Assembly (NCBI RefSeq): GCF_013283645.1
Contig: NZ_JABEKV010000017.1
Span: 2,847-42,563 of the forward strand
Reading direction: 5' to 3'
DNA: 39,717 nt
Origin: Sinorhizobium psoraleae
GTDB lineage: Bacteria; Pseudomonadota; Alphaproteobacteria; Rhizobiales; Rhizobiaceae
Position numbers and translations under genes: made by a program. Shown piece after piece: positions 8,520-16,854 of this stretch. The stretch's first letter is position 1. Each line of letters starts with the position of its first letter. The notes below the pieces were generated by a model. It saw nothing but the letters and a program-made list of their open reading frames with translations, had not been told where the DNA came from and did no database searches.

Positions 8520-10130
8520 ATGACACGTACGCGATTTCTGACGGTTTCACGCCGCTCTTTCGTCAAAGGCGCAACCGCTGCCGCCGGTGCAGCCCTTTTC
8601 GCGCCGAGCATAATGCTGGCGGCGACCAAGCATAGGCGCAAGAACATGACCAGCGCCGATGGGCAGAAGGACTTGCAAAGTTACATGGATGCCGTCACCG
8701 TGATGCTGAAGCTTCCCCCTTCGGACCCACGCAACTGGTACCGCAATGGCTTCATCCACCTGATGGACTGCCCCCATGGCGACTGGTGGTTTACTAGCTG
8801 GCACCGTGGCTATCTGGGCTATTTTGAGGAGACTTGCCGCGAACTGAGCGGCAATCCGGATTTCGCCTTGCCATATTGGGACTGGACGGCCAATCCCGAG
8901 GTCCTGCCGCCGCTGTTCGGCACGATTCTCGATCCCGTCAAGAGCTCCGCCTACATTCCCGACCTAAACAGCTTCCAAGACATCATGCAGGCGCCAATCA
9001 AGGCCTATTGGGACGGCCTCAGCCCTGCCCAATTGCAGCAGCAGAACCTGCGCGGCTATCCGGATTTTGATGCGCTGTGGAGCGACGCGATGGCGAGCTT
9101 CGCCAATCAGCCGAACGCTCGCTTCCTCACCGCGCAGAATCCGAAGCTCAATCCCGCTACCCAAATTGCGGTCGATATCGACACCATCAAGGCGTCGCTG
9201 GCGCCGACAATATTCGCCAATGACGTCGGCGATCCGGGTCTCGCTTTCAACAGCCCCGTATCGTCCAGCCACCAGCTGGCACCGGTCGGCTTCTCTATTC
9301 TCGAAGGCCAGCCGCATAACCGCGTGCATATGAGCGTCGGCGGCCAAAGCGCTCCCTACGGGCTGATGTCACAGAACCTGTCGCCGCTCGACCCGATCTT
9401 CTTTCTGCATCATTGCAACATTGACCGGCTGTCGGATGTCTGGACCCGCAAGCAGCAGGCGCTGGGTCTGCCGATTGGGCCAACGCCTGCCCAACAGGGG
9501 CAGTACGATCCGGAACCCTATCTCTTTTATGTCAACGCTGACGGCAGCCCCGTGACCGAAAAGACCAAGGCCGCCGATTACCTCGCAATTGGCGCCTTCG
9601 ACTATGATTATGAACCTGGCAGCGGCGAAGAGATCATGCCGATTGCAACCGCGGGCCGCGCGAGCCCCATTCCGGTGTTGGAAGCAGCCTTGCCTTCGTC
9701 CGCGGCCGTGGCGATAGACAAACCGGCGACCGCCAAGCTCACGGTTTCGCAGGAGTTGGTGGATGTTGCCACCAAGCCTTCGGAGCAGTCTCGTCAATTC
9801 GCGAAGGTCAGCATCAAGCCGCCGATGGACGTTGGCGGGTTGAATTTCCTCGTTTTCATTTTCCCCGAGGGAACGACGCCTGATCTCAACCCGGATGGAC
9901 CGGATTTTGCCGGCAGCTTCGAGTTCTTCGGGGTTCGCCATCATCATACCGGCACGGTTAGTTTTACCATACCTATCGACAAGGCGCTCGACAGGCTGGT
10001 CGACGATGGTAGGCTTAAAGCGGGCGAACCGATCGACTTCGCCGTTGTGGTCGCGCAAGCGGGCAAACGTCTCGAAGGCAGCATGCCGGCTAAGGCACAG
10101 CTGACCGACATTCAGGTGGGGTCGTTCTGA
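8520..10130 (+). CDS. Tat-exported tyrosinase / polyphenol oxidase
   Basis: A 536-residue protein. The start at 8520 gives a twin-arginine leader (SRRSFVKGATAAAGAALFAP), so a folded copper enzyme is exported. Copper site A: H80, H86 and H95 (CPHGDWWFTSWHRGY, with the H-x8-H spacing). Copper site B: H266 and H270 (HNRVH), then H297-H298 in DPIFFLHHCNIDR. A C-terminal beta domain (about residues 395-536, with FEFFGVRHHHTGTVSF) resembles the one in plant-type polyphenol oxidases. It would hydroxylate monophenols and oxidise diphenols to quinones, giving melanin. The frame is open upstream to 8364, but that overlaps the previous gene and lacks the leader. Tyrosinases are known from rhizobial symbiotic plasmids; this one is not clearly MelA. 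Confidence 0.92.
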   Translation: MTRTRFLTVSRRSFVKGATAAAGAALFAPSIMLAATKHRRKNMTSADGQKDLQSYMDAVTVMLKLPPSDPRNWYRNGFIHLMDCPHGDWWFTSWHRGYLGYFEETCRELSGNPDFALPYWDWTANPEVLPPLFGTILDPVKSSAYIPDLNSFQDIMQAPIKAYWDGLSPAQLQQQNLRGYPDFDALWSDAMASFANQPNARFLTAQNPKLNPATQIAVDIDTIKASLAPTIFANDVGDPGLAFNSPVSSSHQLAPVGFSILEGQPHNRVHMSVGGQSAPYGLMSQNLSPLDPIFFLHHCNIDRLSDVWTRKQQALGLPIGPTPAQQGQYDPEPYLFYVNADGSPVTEKTKAADYLAIGAFDYDYEPGSGEEIMPIATAGRASPIPVLEAALPSSAAVAIDKPATAKLTVSQELVDVATKPSEQSRQFAKVSIKPPMDVGGLNFLVFIFPEGTTPDLNPDGPDFAGSFEFFGVRHHHTGTVSFTIPIDKALDRLVDDGRLKAGEPIDFAVVVAQAGKRLEGSMPAKAQLTDIQVGSF

Positions 10131-10253
10131 GCCGCTCGAGGCAGCGGACCCACGGTTTAGGGTCATGCCGTTGGTCGCAGACACGCTCGCGGTGTTTTTG
10201 CAATGCTGGCGAAGGGATAACGGCAGCGCGCCTGCTGCGGGATTTAAGCGGAG

Positions 10254-10586
10254 ATGGCCGATCAACAACGCAGAATTGTGATCAACCTGCCGCGGGCGCC
10301 GCGGCCCGACGAAACCGTGGGGCTAAATATCGTCACCGGCCCGCTACCGCTGGGCGCGGAAATCCGCATTCGAACCGCCTCCGGCCGCTTTATCGGTTCG
10401 GCCAGTCCATTCGGCAGGACCGATCCCAATAAACAACTGATTTTCCAGCTATCGCTGTCCGGCCGCTACATCAATGGTTCTCGGCTGGAGATCTTTGCCG
10501 ACATGCTCGACGCCGGGAGTTCCTTTCCGCGGGCGCCGACCGAACAGGAACTGGTCTCGGTGACGGCGTGGATTGTGCAACAGTGA
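10254..10586 (+). CDS. Unknown 110-residue protein after the tyrosinase
   Basis: The ATG follows AAGCGGAG. I do not recognise the family. It has no signal peptide or membrane segment; it is rich in short beta-like stretches (RIVINLPRAP, AEIRIRTASGRFIGSASPFG, QLIFQLSLSGRYINGSRLEIFA). It lies 123 bases after the tyrosinase on the same strand, so it may be the last gene of the oxidase cluster. Codon use looks like that of its neighbours, which supports a real gene. Confidence 0.65.
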   Translation: MADQQRRIVINLPRAPRPDETVGLNIVTGPLPLGAEIRIRTASGRFIGSASPFGRTDPNKQLIFQLSLSGRYINGSRLEIFADMLDAGSSFPRAPTEQELVSVTAWIVQQ

Positions 10587-10675
10587 GATTGTTCTCGTCG
10601 GCAAGAGATTCATGCGCACTCCCCAATTCGAACCCGTTCCGCGGTGGCGAGCAACATGACCGGCGCACCGCCCAG

Positions 10676-11113
10676 CTAACTACTTGCAGGCGCTCGGCGG
10701 CCGCCGCTGCTGCGCCCCGTCGACTGCGGGCAAGTTGTCTGAAGCAAACCCATTGTTCTCAGCGGATAAACGTTCGGACAGTAACGCTCCCAGCTGACAG
10801 CCTTGCCGGCTGCCTCATGGAGAAGATCACGCTCGCATCTCACCTTGACTTGACAGTAGTCACAAACACGGGAAAGCACGCGAAACTCGGCTGGCATCAA
10901 GGCCTTGACTCGGGCGGGATCGAGCTGAAGCGCCTCCATCCGCATGAGCAAAAGATCGGGGCCTCGCGGCCCACTCTCGGCCGGATGTGGATCACTTCCC
11001 AGCCCGGCGGCAGGTGGTAACGCCTTCGCCGGATCGGCGGGCGAAAAAGCTAGTTCCGCCGCCTGATGAAGAACTGCTTCGAACGCGGACCGCCAATTGT
11101 GACGATGTGTCAT
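10676..11113 (-). CDS. DUF6455-like small cysteine-containing protein
   Basis: About 145 residues from the ATG at 11113, chosen because AAGGAGGAG lies just upstream; the frame is open further to 11179. The C-terminal half has the DUF6455-type pattern: LDPARVKALMPAEFRVLSRVC, the pair CDYC, the C of VRC, and WERYCPN. The cysteines could bind a metal, but this is inference and no function is known for the family. It lies 35 bases after the NYN gene on the same strand and may be co-transcribed with it. The first 60 residues are low in recognisable features. Confidence 0.65.
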   Translation of the reverse strand: MTHRHNWRSAFEAVLHQAAELAFSPADPAKALPPAAGLGSDPHPAESGPRGPDLLLMRMEALQLDPARVKALMPAEFRVLSRVCDYCQVKVRCERDLLHEAAGKAVSWERYCPNVYPLRTMGLLQTTCPQSTGRSSGGRRAPASS

Positions 11114-11148
11114 GGAACTCCTCCTTGCGAAATAGTCGGATCTCAGCC

Positions 11149-11784
11149 TCACTCTCGTGAACCCGCCTTGATCTGGCACAACTTCCTGCCAGTTTCGCCG
11201 ACCGGACTTGTAAGAGCCTCTTCTGTGGCTGGTTGGATCGCATGCGGGGCAGGTTCTGCCGGATGGCGGTCAATCTCGCTTCGCAGGGTGATAAGATCAA
11301 TGAAGTGGTCCGCCTGACGGCGCAATTCATCTGCAATCATGGACGGTTGGGTCGAGATGGTCGAAACGACCGAAACTTTGCGCCCCTTGCGCTGCAGTGC
11401 TTCCACAAGGTTCGTAAGATCACCGTCGCCAGAGAAGAGAACGACATGGTCGATCGTCCTGGACTGCTCCATAGCATCGATCGCGAGTTCGATATCCATG
11501 CTCCCCTTTATCTTGCGCCGCCCTTGGGTGTCGGTGAACTCCTTCGCCGGCTTGGTCACGACGGTGTAGCCGTTATAGTCCAGCCAGTCGATTAAAGGAC
11601 GGATTGGCGAAAACTCCAGATCTTCGATGAGTGCCGTGTAGTAATAAGCCCGCAAAAGATAGCCGCGATTCCGAAATGCCGTCAGCAATTTTCTGTAATC
11701 GACTTCAAAGCCCAGGCACTTCGATGTCGCGAAGAGATTAGCTCCATCGATAAAGAGTGCGATCTTTTCGCGCGAATCGAACAT
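11149..11784 (-). CDS. NYN-domain protein (LabA/DUF88 type)
   Basis: About 211 residues from the ATG at 11784; an alternative start at 11838 adds 18 residues without features. The NYN (PIN-like) fold is well marked: ALFIDGANLF with the first acidic residue near the N-terminus, KGSMDIELAIDAME in the middle, and HVVLFSGDGDLTNLVEAL, whose aspartates would bind metal. Such proteins are putative RNases; LabA-type members also act in regulation. The last 45 residues look disordered. The function here is unknown. Confidence 0.88.
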   Translation of the reverse strand: MFDSREKIALFIDGANLFATSKCLGFEVDYRKLLTAFRNRGYLLRAYYYTALIEDLEFSPIRPLIDWLDYNGYTVVTKPAKEFTDTQGRRKIKGSMDIELAIDAMEQSRTIDHVVLFSGDGDLTNLVEALQRKGRKVSVVSTISTQPSMIADELRRQADHFIDLITLRSEIDRHPAEPAPHAIQPATEEALTSPVGETGRKLCQIKAGSRE

Positions 11785-11875
11785 CGTGTAGTCGCTCCAG
11801 GCTGTCGAACTCACATGGATAAATGCGAGGTCTCCCAAAACAGGAGGTTCAAGCCCGCCAATTCAGCAGTTCTGG

Positions 11876-12406
11876 TCAATTGTGTTCTTCCATGGCGCGA
11901 CGATGCGCCCTGTTGCGGCCGGAGGAGCATCTCGTGGCGGGCGGACCCGAAAACCCGCTGTCCGGTCTCGTTGTCCATGTGAATGGAAAAGTTGCGAAGT
12001 CCTCGGCCTGCGGCGCTATTGCGATCGTTTGAACCACCAGCACCGGAGATTCCATGGGTGATCGACGGGCGACAGCTTCGGGCCAGCACCGGAAATCCCG
12101 GTCGGTATGACGAGAGGCAGCGAAGGTCGAAGGGAGCCGTTCTTCACGAGCCCTGTGCTCTGCTTGTTGCGAGGATGTTCGCGTTGGGCTAAAAAGATCG
12201 CATAACGTATCGAGTGGAACGCCGCGGTCTCGAAGTCTGCTGATGGAGGCTGCTCCGCCGCCATCCCGGGTTAGTCGTGGGGAGGCCCCCCCATTGGGCA
12301 AAGGACGGAACGGATCCGTAAGTACGCCTCCGAATCCTCCTGAAGCTGTGGATGCTTCTTGGGAAGTCAATTCGGTTACACCATAGGCTGTCATTTTCGT
12401 CTTCAT
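11876..12406 (-). CDS. Possible double-glycine leader peptide gene
   Basis: The ATG at 12406 has a very good ribosome site (AAAAGGAGACAACG). The product begins with MKTKMTAYGVTELTSQEAST then ASGG, which fits the leader of GG-type bacteriocins and related peptides (an EL near -14 and GG at -2/-1), followed by FGGVLTDPFRPLPNGG. Such leaders are cut and exported by C39-peptidase ABC transporters, none of which is in the window. The frame stays open for 176 codons, but beyond about residue 60 it is arginine-rich and looks non-coding, so the true gene may be shorter in ancestors or have lost its stop by an indel. Family not recognised. Confidence 0.5.
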   Translation of the reverse strand: MKTKMTAYGVTELTSQEASTASGGFGGVLTDPFRPLPNGGASPRLTRDGGGAASISRLRDRGVPLDTLCDLFSPTRTSSQQAEHRAREERLPSTFAASRHTDRDFRCWPEAVARRSPMESPVLVVQTIAIAPQAEDFATFPFTWTTRPDSGFSGPPATRCSSGRNRAHRRAMEEHN

Positions 12407-12451
12407 CGTTGTCTCCTTTTCAGCGCTCAAACTATCAGTCGATGCTGCGAG

Positions 12452-12469
12452 CTCGTGCCGCGGCACGAG
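12452..12469. promoter_or_regulatory. Perfect 18-bp palindrome upstream of the peptide gene
   Basis: CTCGTGCCG followed by CGGCACGAG, a perfect dyad with no spacer, 46 bases before the peptide start codon. Its size suits a dimeric regulator's operator (for example a LuxR- or TetR-type protein). It may lie near the promoter. The regulator is unknown and the role is inference. Confidence 0.45.
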
Positions 12470-13605
12470 AGAGACTCAAGAAGCGTGCCAGCTGCGCTGG
12501 AAAACCCGTTCTGCATGAACTTCAATGGCTTCAATGAAATACGGCGACACCTCGCCGAACAGCGCCGTGTCGCGGCCTAGACAAACCCGACAGTTTTGAG
12601 GCAGCGCAAGTGACGCCGAGAGCTCGAGGAGATCAGGCAACAAAGGAGGGGCGTTCCGCGTTGGCTTCGGTCCTATGCGGGCCTTGGCTGCCCTGTCCCA
12701 TAGTGACCATGCACACAGGCTGCTCAGGTCGCGGATCCGGATCGAAGCGGCCTGTGCCACAGACGCCCTTTTCCGGCTCAAGACGCCAGGACGGCATGCC
12801 CGAGCCGGCGCTGAAGGTCCTCACCGGAACACAAATGCGGCGGCCGATAGAATGCCGAGGACATTGACAGCAGGTGCACGCTTTGTCGGCTCTTTGACAA
12901 TACGTCCATATGAGACGCTGCGCTGTTAGGGTGGTTCCGCTGTTTGGAAAGGGTTTTCCGGTTGGCTCGGCAGTTGCTTGACAAAGGCAACAACCCTAGG
13001 AGCAGGACTTCCTCCATGCCGTCTCGCCGAACAGGCCGCCACCATCCGGAGATCAATGCCAAGTGAAGTCCGCCTCCGCTGGAATCGGAATGGCTCAGCC
13101 AATCCATACCGGTTGTGCCGGGTGACAAGAGTTCGCGGTACCGTCACGGTAGGCAACAAGGCGCCAGGTCGCGCCGCCTCATGGAGCCCTGCGGCGCGCA
13201 ATCGTCGAGCGGCTCGTTCGGTGCTCACCCGTACGTTTCCACATCCGCTCGCGGACCGTCAGCCGTATCCACGCCGCGGCCCCTGTCCAGTCCCGACAAA
13301 TTGATCGCTCTCCAGCAAAGGACAACAACATGCTCTAAACATACATACAGCCGCCGAAAACGGCCCTGCCGTGCCCAGCCGCGCGACAGCAGCGCCAAGC
13401 CGGCCCATCAACAGCGGCGGCGCGCGCAGAGCGCGATTCAGATGCCCCACAACAGACTTCCGGGCGGAGAAAGCTTGGTAACAGGGAGGCGCTGGACGAA
13501 ACACGCGGGTAGCTTACAAAGCGCGTCATCGTCGGATCTGTCGTCACTTCCTACATCGTATCGCGTAGATCGCCAACCCGACAGCAGGGGAGGGCAAGGG
13601 GCCCC
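12470..13605. other. Gene-poor stretch of about 1.1 kb
   Basis: Open frames here (for example the minus-strand frame at 12476-12781) show no domain, have no good ribosome site and overlap one another. Bases about 12878-12926 resemble the minus strand at about 37864-37912 and part of 5753-5785, suggesting a shared IS end. No RNA gene is seen. It is probably remnants of old insertions. Confidence 0.5.
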
Positions 13606-13764
13606 CGGCTGAACGATTACGATTGCGGCGTCTTCGTCGTCGATGGCACGCGGGCGCTGGTTAAGCGGTTGGTGGAGGGGCAGCGGCCAGCCGACGAGCC
13701 GATGCACCTCGACACCCTCGTCGCCGATCGCCGGGCGCTGCAAAACCGACTGACGAGGCATTGA
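13606..13764 (+). pseudogene. C48 (Ulp1-like) peptidase, C-terminal fragment, NopD-like
   Basis: About 52 codons ending at TGA 13762-13764. The segment NDYDCGVFVVDGTRALV carries the catalytic cysteine of C48 SUMO/ubiquitin-like proteases and the typical D-C-G-x-F pattern, followed by LDTLVADRRALQNRL as in rhizobial NopD-type effectors. Those proteins are secreted into plant cells by the type III system and remove SUMO. The catalytic histidine and aspartate that should lie upstream are not found in any frame, so only the tail remains. Confidence 0.75.
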
Positions 13765-13937
13765 TTTGCATTCCTCGAAACGGCACGCCGAGCCAGTCGA
13801 GTTTGCCGGAACCCTGGTGTTTGCGAGAGGATTGAACGAAGCCGCCGCTGGGTCGCATTTGAGGAGATGTAGTAACGGTGGCGGCATGGCTGAAAGGATC
13901 GGATTTCAGAGCCCCAAGCATCGGCATCGACCGACTA

Positions 13938-14065
13938 CGCGGTAGATTTCCCGGAGGACAACAGCGAGGCGCTTGCGGTCCACGAGGTCCGTCGGGTTGC
14001 GCAGCAGATGGACGATGCAGGTTTGGACGATCGTCTCCGGGAACTACAGCGGTGATTGAGTCCGT
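13938..14065 (-). pseudogene. IS256-family (Mutator) transposase fragment
   Basis: Reading the minus strand, one frame gives PETIVQTCIVHLLRNPTDLV and then DRKRLAVVLREIYRVV, matching the IS256-family transposase core (usually ETxVQTCIVHLxR). An in-frame stop lies just upstream and the match covers only about 40 codons. It is a small remnant; no ends can be defined. Confidence 0.8.
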
Positions 14066-14169
14066 TCATCACCCGCAGAGCACCTCGCGGGGCTGGCCGA
14101 GGCCAGACTCTTTGGATCGCGCAAGGAGTTAGGTCCGATCGGACATGAACTAACCAAGCTGCATCAACG

Positions 14170-15123
14170 TCACGTTTTATGACGGCGCAGAAAATCCTCA
14201 TAGGTCGCTTGCAGCCCGGCACCCAAAGACGTGTTGGCTTTCCATCCAAGGGTATTCAAGCGCGTCACGTCCAGCAGCTTACGCGGTGTTCCGTCTGGCT
14301 TCGTCGTGTCAAACACCAAGTCGCCTTCATAGGCGACGGTGGCCCTGACCACTTCCGCCAGTTCGCGAATCGTGGCGTCCTCCCCAACGCCAACATTGAT
14401 CAGGGGCGCGGTGTCGGGAGCTGTCAAGGCGCCAAAATCCGAGTCCGGTAAGCCAAGCAGGAATGCGATGGCATCCCCTATATCCAACGAGTACATGAAC
14501 TCTCGCCGAGGATTTCCCGATCCCCAGACCACAACCGAGGAGTCACGGTTCATTTTAGCCTGATGAAAACGCCGCATCAGAGCAGGCACAACATGAGAGT
14601 TCTCAGGGTGGTAATTATCTCCGGGACCGTACAGGCTGGTCGGCATCAACGCAAGATAGCGAGTCTGGTACTGTCGGTTGAAGGACCAGCATGATTCAAT
14701 TCCTGCAATCTTTGCCAAAGCGTACGGCCGATTTGTTGCTTCTAGCGGGCCGCTTAGAAGATAGCTCTCTCGTATAGGCTGCGGGCAATCTCGTGGGTAG
14801 ATACACGAGCTACCAAGGAAGATCATTCGTTCGACGCCGGACGCCTGGGCGGCATCAAAGACGCTGACTTGAATCGCGAGGTTGGCGTGGAGGAAGTCGA
14901 CCGGGAAGCTTGCATTGGCAAGGATGCCACCAACCTTTGCGGCGCACATAACGACATAATCCGGTCGCTGCGACACAAAGAACTCGCGAGTTGCGTTCCT
15001 ATCGGAGAGATCCAGTTCGTCGTGAGTGCGCGTTATCATCTCATATGAATCTAAAGCGGCGAGCGCCTTCACGGTGGCGGACCCAACGAGGCCGCGATGG
15101 CCCGCTACATAGACTTTTTTCAT
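14170..15123 (-). CDS. nolK: GDP-L-fucose synthase
   Basis: A 317-residue protein from the ATG at 15123 (MKKVYVAGHRGLVGSA). It has the Rossmann glycine motif GHRGLVGSA at residues 8-16, GSSCIYP with the catalytic serine, and YALAKIAG with the Y-x3-K pair; the length fits the family. It converts GDP-4-keto-6-deoxymannose to GDP-L-fucose in the cytoplasm, which NodZ then uses. It follows nodZ on the minus strand, with 321 bases between. The partner GDP-mannose 4,6-dehydratase (noeL), which lies between these genes in some rhizobia, is absent here, so a copy elsewhere must supply the intermediate. Confidence 0.93.
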   Translation of the reverse strand: MKKVYVAGHRGLVGSATVKALAALDSYEMITRTHDELDLSDRNATREFFVSQRPDYVVMCAAKVGGILANASFPVDFLHANLAIQVSVFDAAQASGVERMIFLGSSCIYPRDCPQPIRESYLLSGPLEATNRPYALAKIAGIESCWSFNRQYQTRYLALMPTSLYGPGDNYHPENSHVVPALMRRFHQAKMNRDSSVVVWGSGNPRREFMYSLDIGDAIAFLLGLPDSDFGALTAPDTAPLINVGVGEDATIRELAEVVRATVAYEGDLVFDTTKPDGTPRKLLDVTRLNTLGWKANTSLGAGLQATYEDFLRRHKT

Positions 15124-15444
15124 GTCTTTGTTCCCGATATGCTTGTGGCTAATAATTTTGTCTTCGGGCGGAGCTGATCGTCCCGATGTCCGTAGTACCG
15201 TCGGCCGCCGGAGAAATCGGTAACCGGCTACGCCTGCGCAATTCGGAGGCTCGTCGTGTCCAGCCAACGCGATGTAGCCTGCGGAACAACCAGGCCGAAT
15301 GCACATGCGCATCAATGGAGGCGATCCCCGCCGATGCCGGCTGCGATGGTATCGATGAGATCGGTGGGTTCCGCCTCCGGCTTGGCAATGAGCCAGGGGG
15401 GCGCGCGCCCGGCAGAACAGGGGTCGGCGTCGTTGCCGACATTC
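15124..15444. other. 321-bp gap between nolK and nodZ
   Basis: The minus-strand frame of nolK is open upstream to 15315, but that part is not like GDP-fucose synthase. Other short frames on both strands show no domain. noeL is not recognisable, even as a remnant. The gap probably lies inside the nodZ-nolK transcript. Confidence 0.5.
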
Positions 15445-16443
15445 TCATGACGTCGAGAGAGGCTTGGACGAGTTATCAATGACGATCAAACGACCGGGAT
15501 TGTCCAAATCGAATTCGACAACACGTGGCACGAATAGGCGGGCATAGCGCGAGAAGGCGCTAGTGGGCGGAAAACGAATTACGGTATCGCATCGCCCAAG
15601 GAGATACATCTCGACGAGAGCAGAAAAGCCGCCGTCAGCCCCTAGCGCTCCGCTATGTAGTGGCCCGGCCCGAACCGGCAGAAGGCGTTTCGGGATCGTG
15701 AAAAGGTCGGGAAACACGCCTGATAACTCTTTGAGCACCTGCGCGCTGTCCGTAGACAAGAACACCCTTGCAGGTCTTTTATGCGGGAGCGCTCTGGCTT
15801 CATGAATAGCAGTGCATATCTGCTGCAAGGCAAACTCCGGATCAGCCCAGTAGGGCGCGTGCTCCATAATGTTTTCGCCGTTGCCGTGCCGGACATGAAC
15901 CCCGATTATGCTGTTCCCCTTAAAGTGTTCCTGGTAGATGGCTTCGATTCGGGACGAAATTTCAGGCCTGGGTTTGATATTCTCAAAGACCTGTCGTTCG
16001 GCATCTTCGCCGCAACGCCACATCAAGCAAGCGTCACACACTACAGTGTTGGCTTCGGTATCACCTTCGCCTTCAAAAAGTTCTCTCAGCTCGTCGCGTT
16101 CCCGGAAGATCTGCTCATCCGGGCGGTAAACGCAGTCAATCGACGGCTTATTCCACCACGGCGGGAAGAAAGGTCCAGGAAATGCGAGCCGGTTAATCTG
16201 ATCGTCGCAAATGACCGGTACGCCAGAGATGTCCTGAACTGGCTCGAAGAACACCGGAAAGGCGTTCGTGAGTGGTTCGTGGAGATAACAAGAGCCACGC
16301 CAATCTATGACTAGCCTCCGCCCCGTCCGCTGCGCGTAGGACCAAGCTGCCGCGAGCGACCACAGGCAGTCACCGAAACCAGTACGCCGTCGAGAGACAA
16401 CGAATCGGTCCTTCACTGACCCACCAACAAGCGTTTGCGTCAT
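15445..16443 (-). CDS. nodZ: Nod-factor alpha-1,6-fucosyltransferase
   Basis: A 332-residue protein matching NodZ in full: RRRTGFGDCLWSLAAAWSYA near the N-terminus, RLVIDWRGSCYL, the GDP-fucose site IGVHVRHGNGE (about residues 180-190) and FLSTDSAQV. It adds L-fucose to C6 of the reducing-end glucosamine of the Nod factor, a decoration that affects host range. The chosen ATG at 16443 gives a start a few residues longer than some NodZ proteins; a GTG further in is possible. It lies downstream of a nod box, with 340 bases between, and heads the nodZ-nolK unit. Confidence 0.95.
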   Translation of the reverse strand: MTQTLVGGSVKDRFVVSRRRTGFGDCLWSLAAAWSYAQRTGRRLVIDWRGSCYLHEPLTNAFPVFFEPVQDISGVPVICDDQINRLAFPGPFFPPWWNKPSIDCVYRPDEQIFRERDELRELFEGEGDTEANTVVCDACLMWRCGEDAERQVFENIKPRPEISSRIEAIYQEHFKGNSIIGVHVRHGNGENIMEHAPYWADPEFALQQICTAIHEARALPHKRPARVFLSTDSAQVLKELSGVFPDLFTIPKRLLPVRAGPLHSGALGADGGFSALVEMYLLGRCDTVIRFPPTSAFSRYARLFVPRVVEFDLDNPGRLIVIDNSSKPLSTS

Positions 16444-16783
16444 TCCGGAATACCGCGGCGACTATTAGGATAGATGCAATGCATAGCCTCGCCTGATCCA
16501 ACCACGAGAACCGTGATTCTGGCCAATTGCGCCCGTAGATCTCTTGCTATACCGCACTGGAATGGAGAGGCTATTTTGGTCATTCCGTTACCCAGCGTTT
16601 GAATGGCTTGCGTTGAAAACCTCAGCCGGTCCACACCGACTGCTTGCTGCAGATCACCGACGAACCTGATGCGGCTCTCTTGATGTGAGACGTAAACCAG
16701 CGTACGCCAGAAAATGCTCGGAGCCCACGCACACATCGATAGTCGAGACTTGCATCCTTGAGTCCTCCTGTACACGTCCCTTT
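16444..16783 (-). other. Long leader between nod box and nodZ
   Basis: About 340 bases with no recognised gene. A minus-strand frame at 16440-16775 (111 codons) ends at the nodZ start but resembles no Nod protein that I know. The stretch may be the remnant of a first gene of the operon or an untranslated leader. Confidence 0.45.
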
Positions 16784-16832
16784 AAAATTGGCGAAATCAA
16801 TTGTTTCGATAAAACGCATCTAAGCTGTAGAT
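16784..16832 (-). promoter_or_regulatory. nod box
   Basis: On the minus strand the site begins ATCTACAGCTTAGATG, continues CGTTTTATCGAAACAAT and ends TGATTTCGCCAATTTT. It keeps the ATC-GATG dyad, the second ATC and the AAACAAT and CCAAT blocks of the nod box consensus with only a few mismatches. NodD bound here with a flavonoid would activate transcription towards nodZ. The site is only 22 bases from the divergent nodD start codon, so it may also control nodD itself. Confidence 0.93.
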
Positions 16833-16854
16833 GTTTCGAGACTGTGGAGGTGAC

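Noticed and set aside
9369..10268. 299-codon minus-strand open frame
   Set aside because: Antisense to the tyrosinase, no ribosome site and no family match.
12476..12781. Minus-strand 101-codon frame after the palindrome
   Set aside because: No recognisable domain or start signal.
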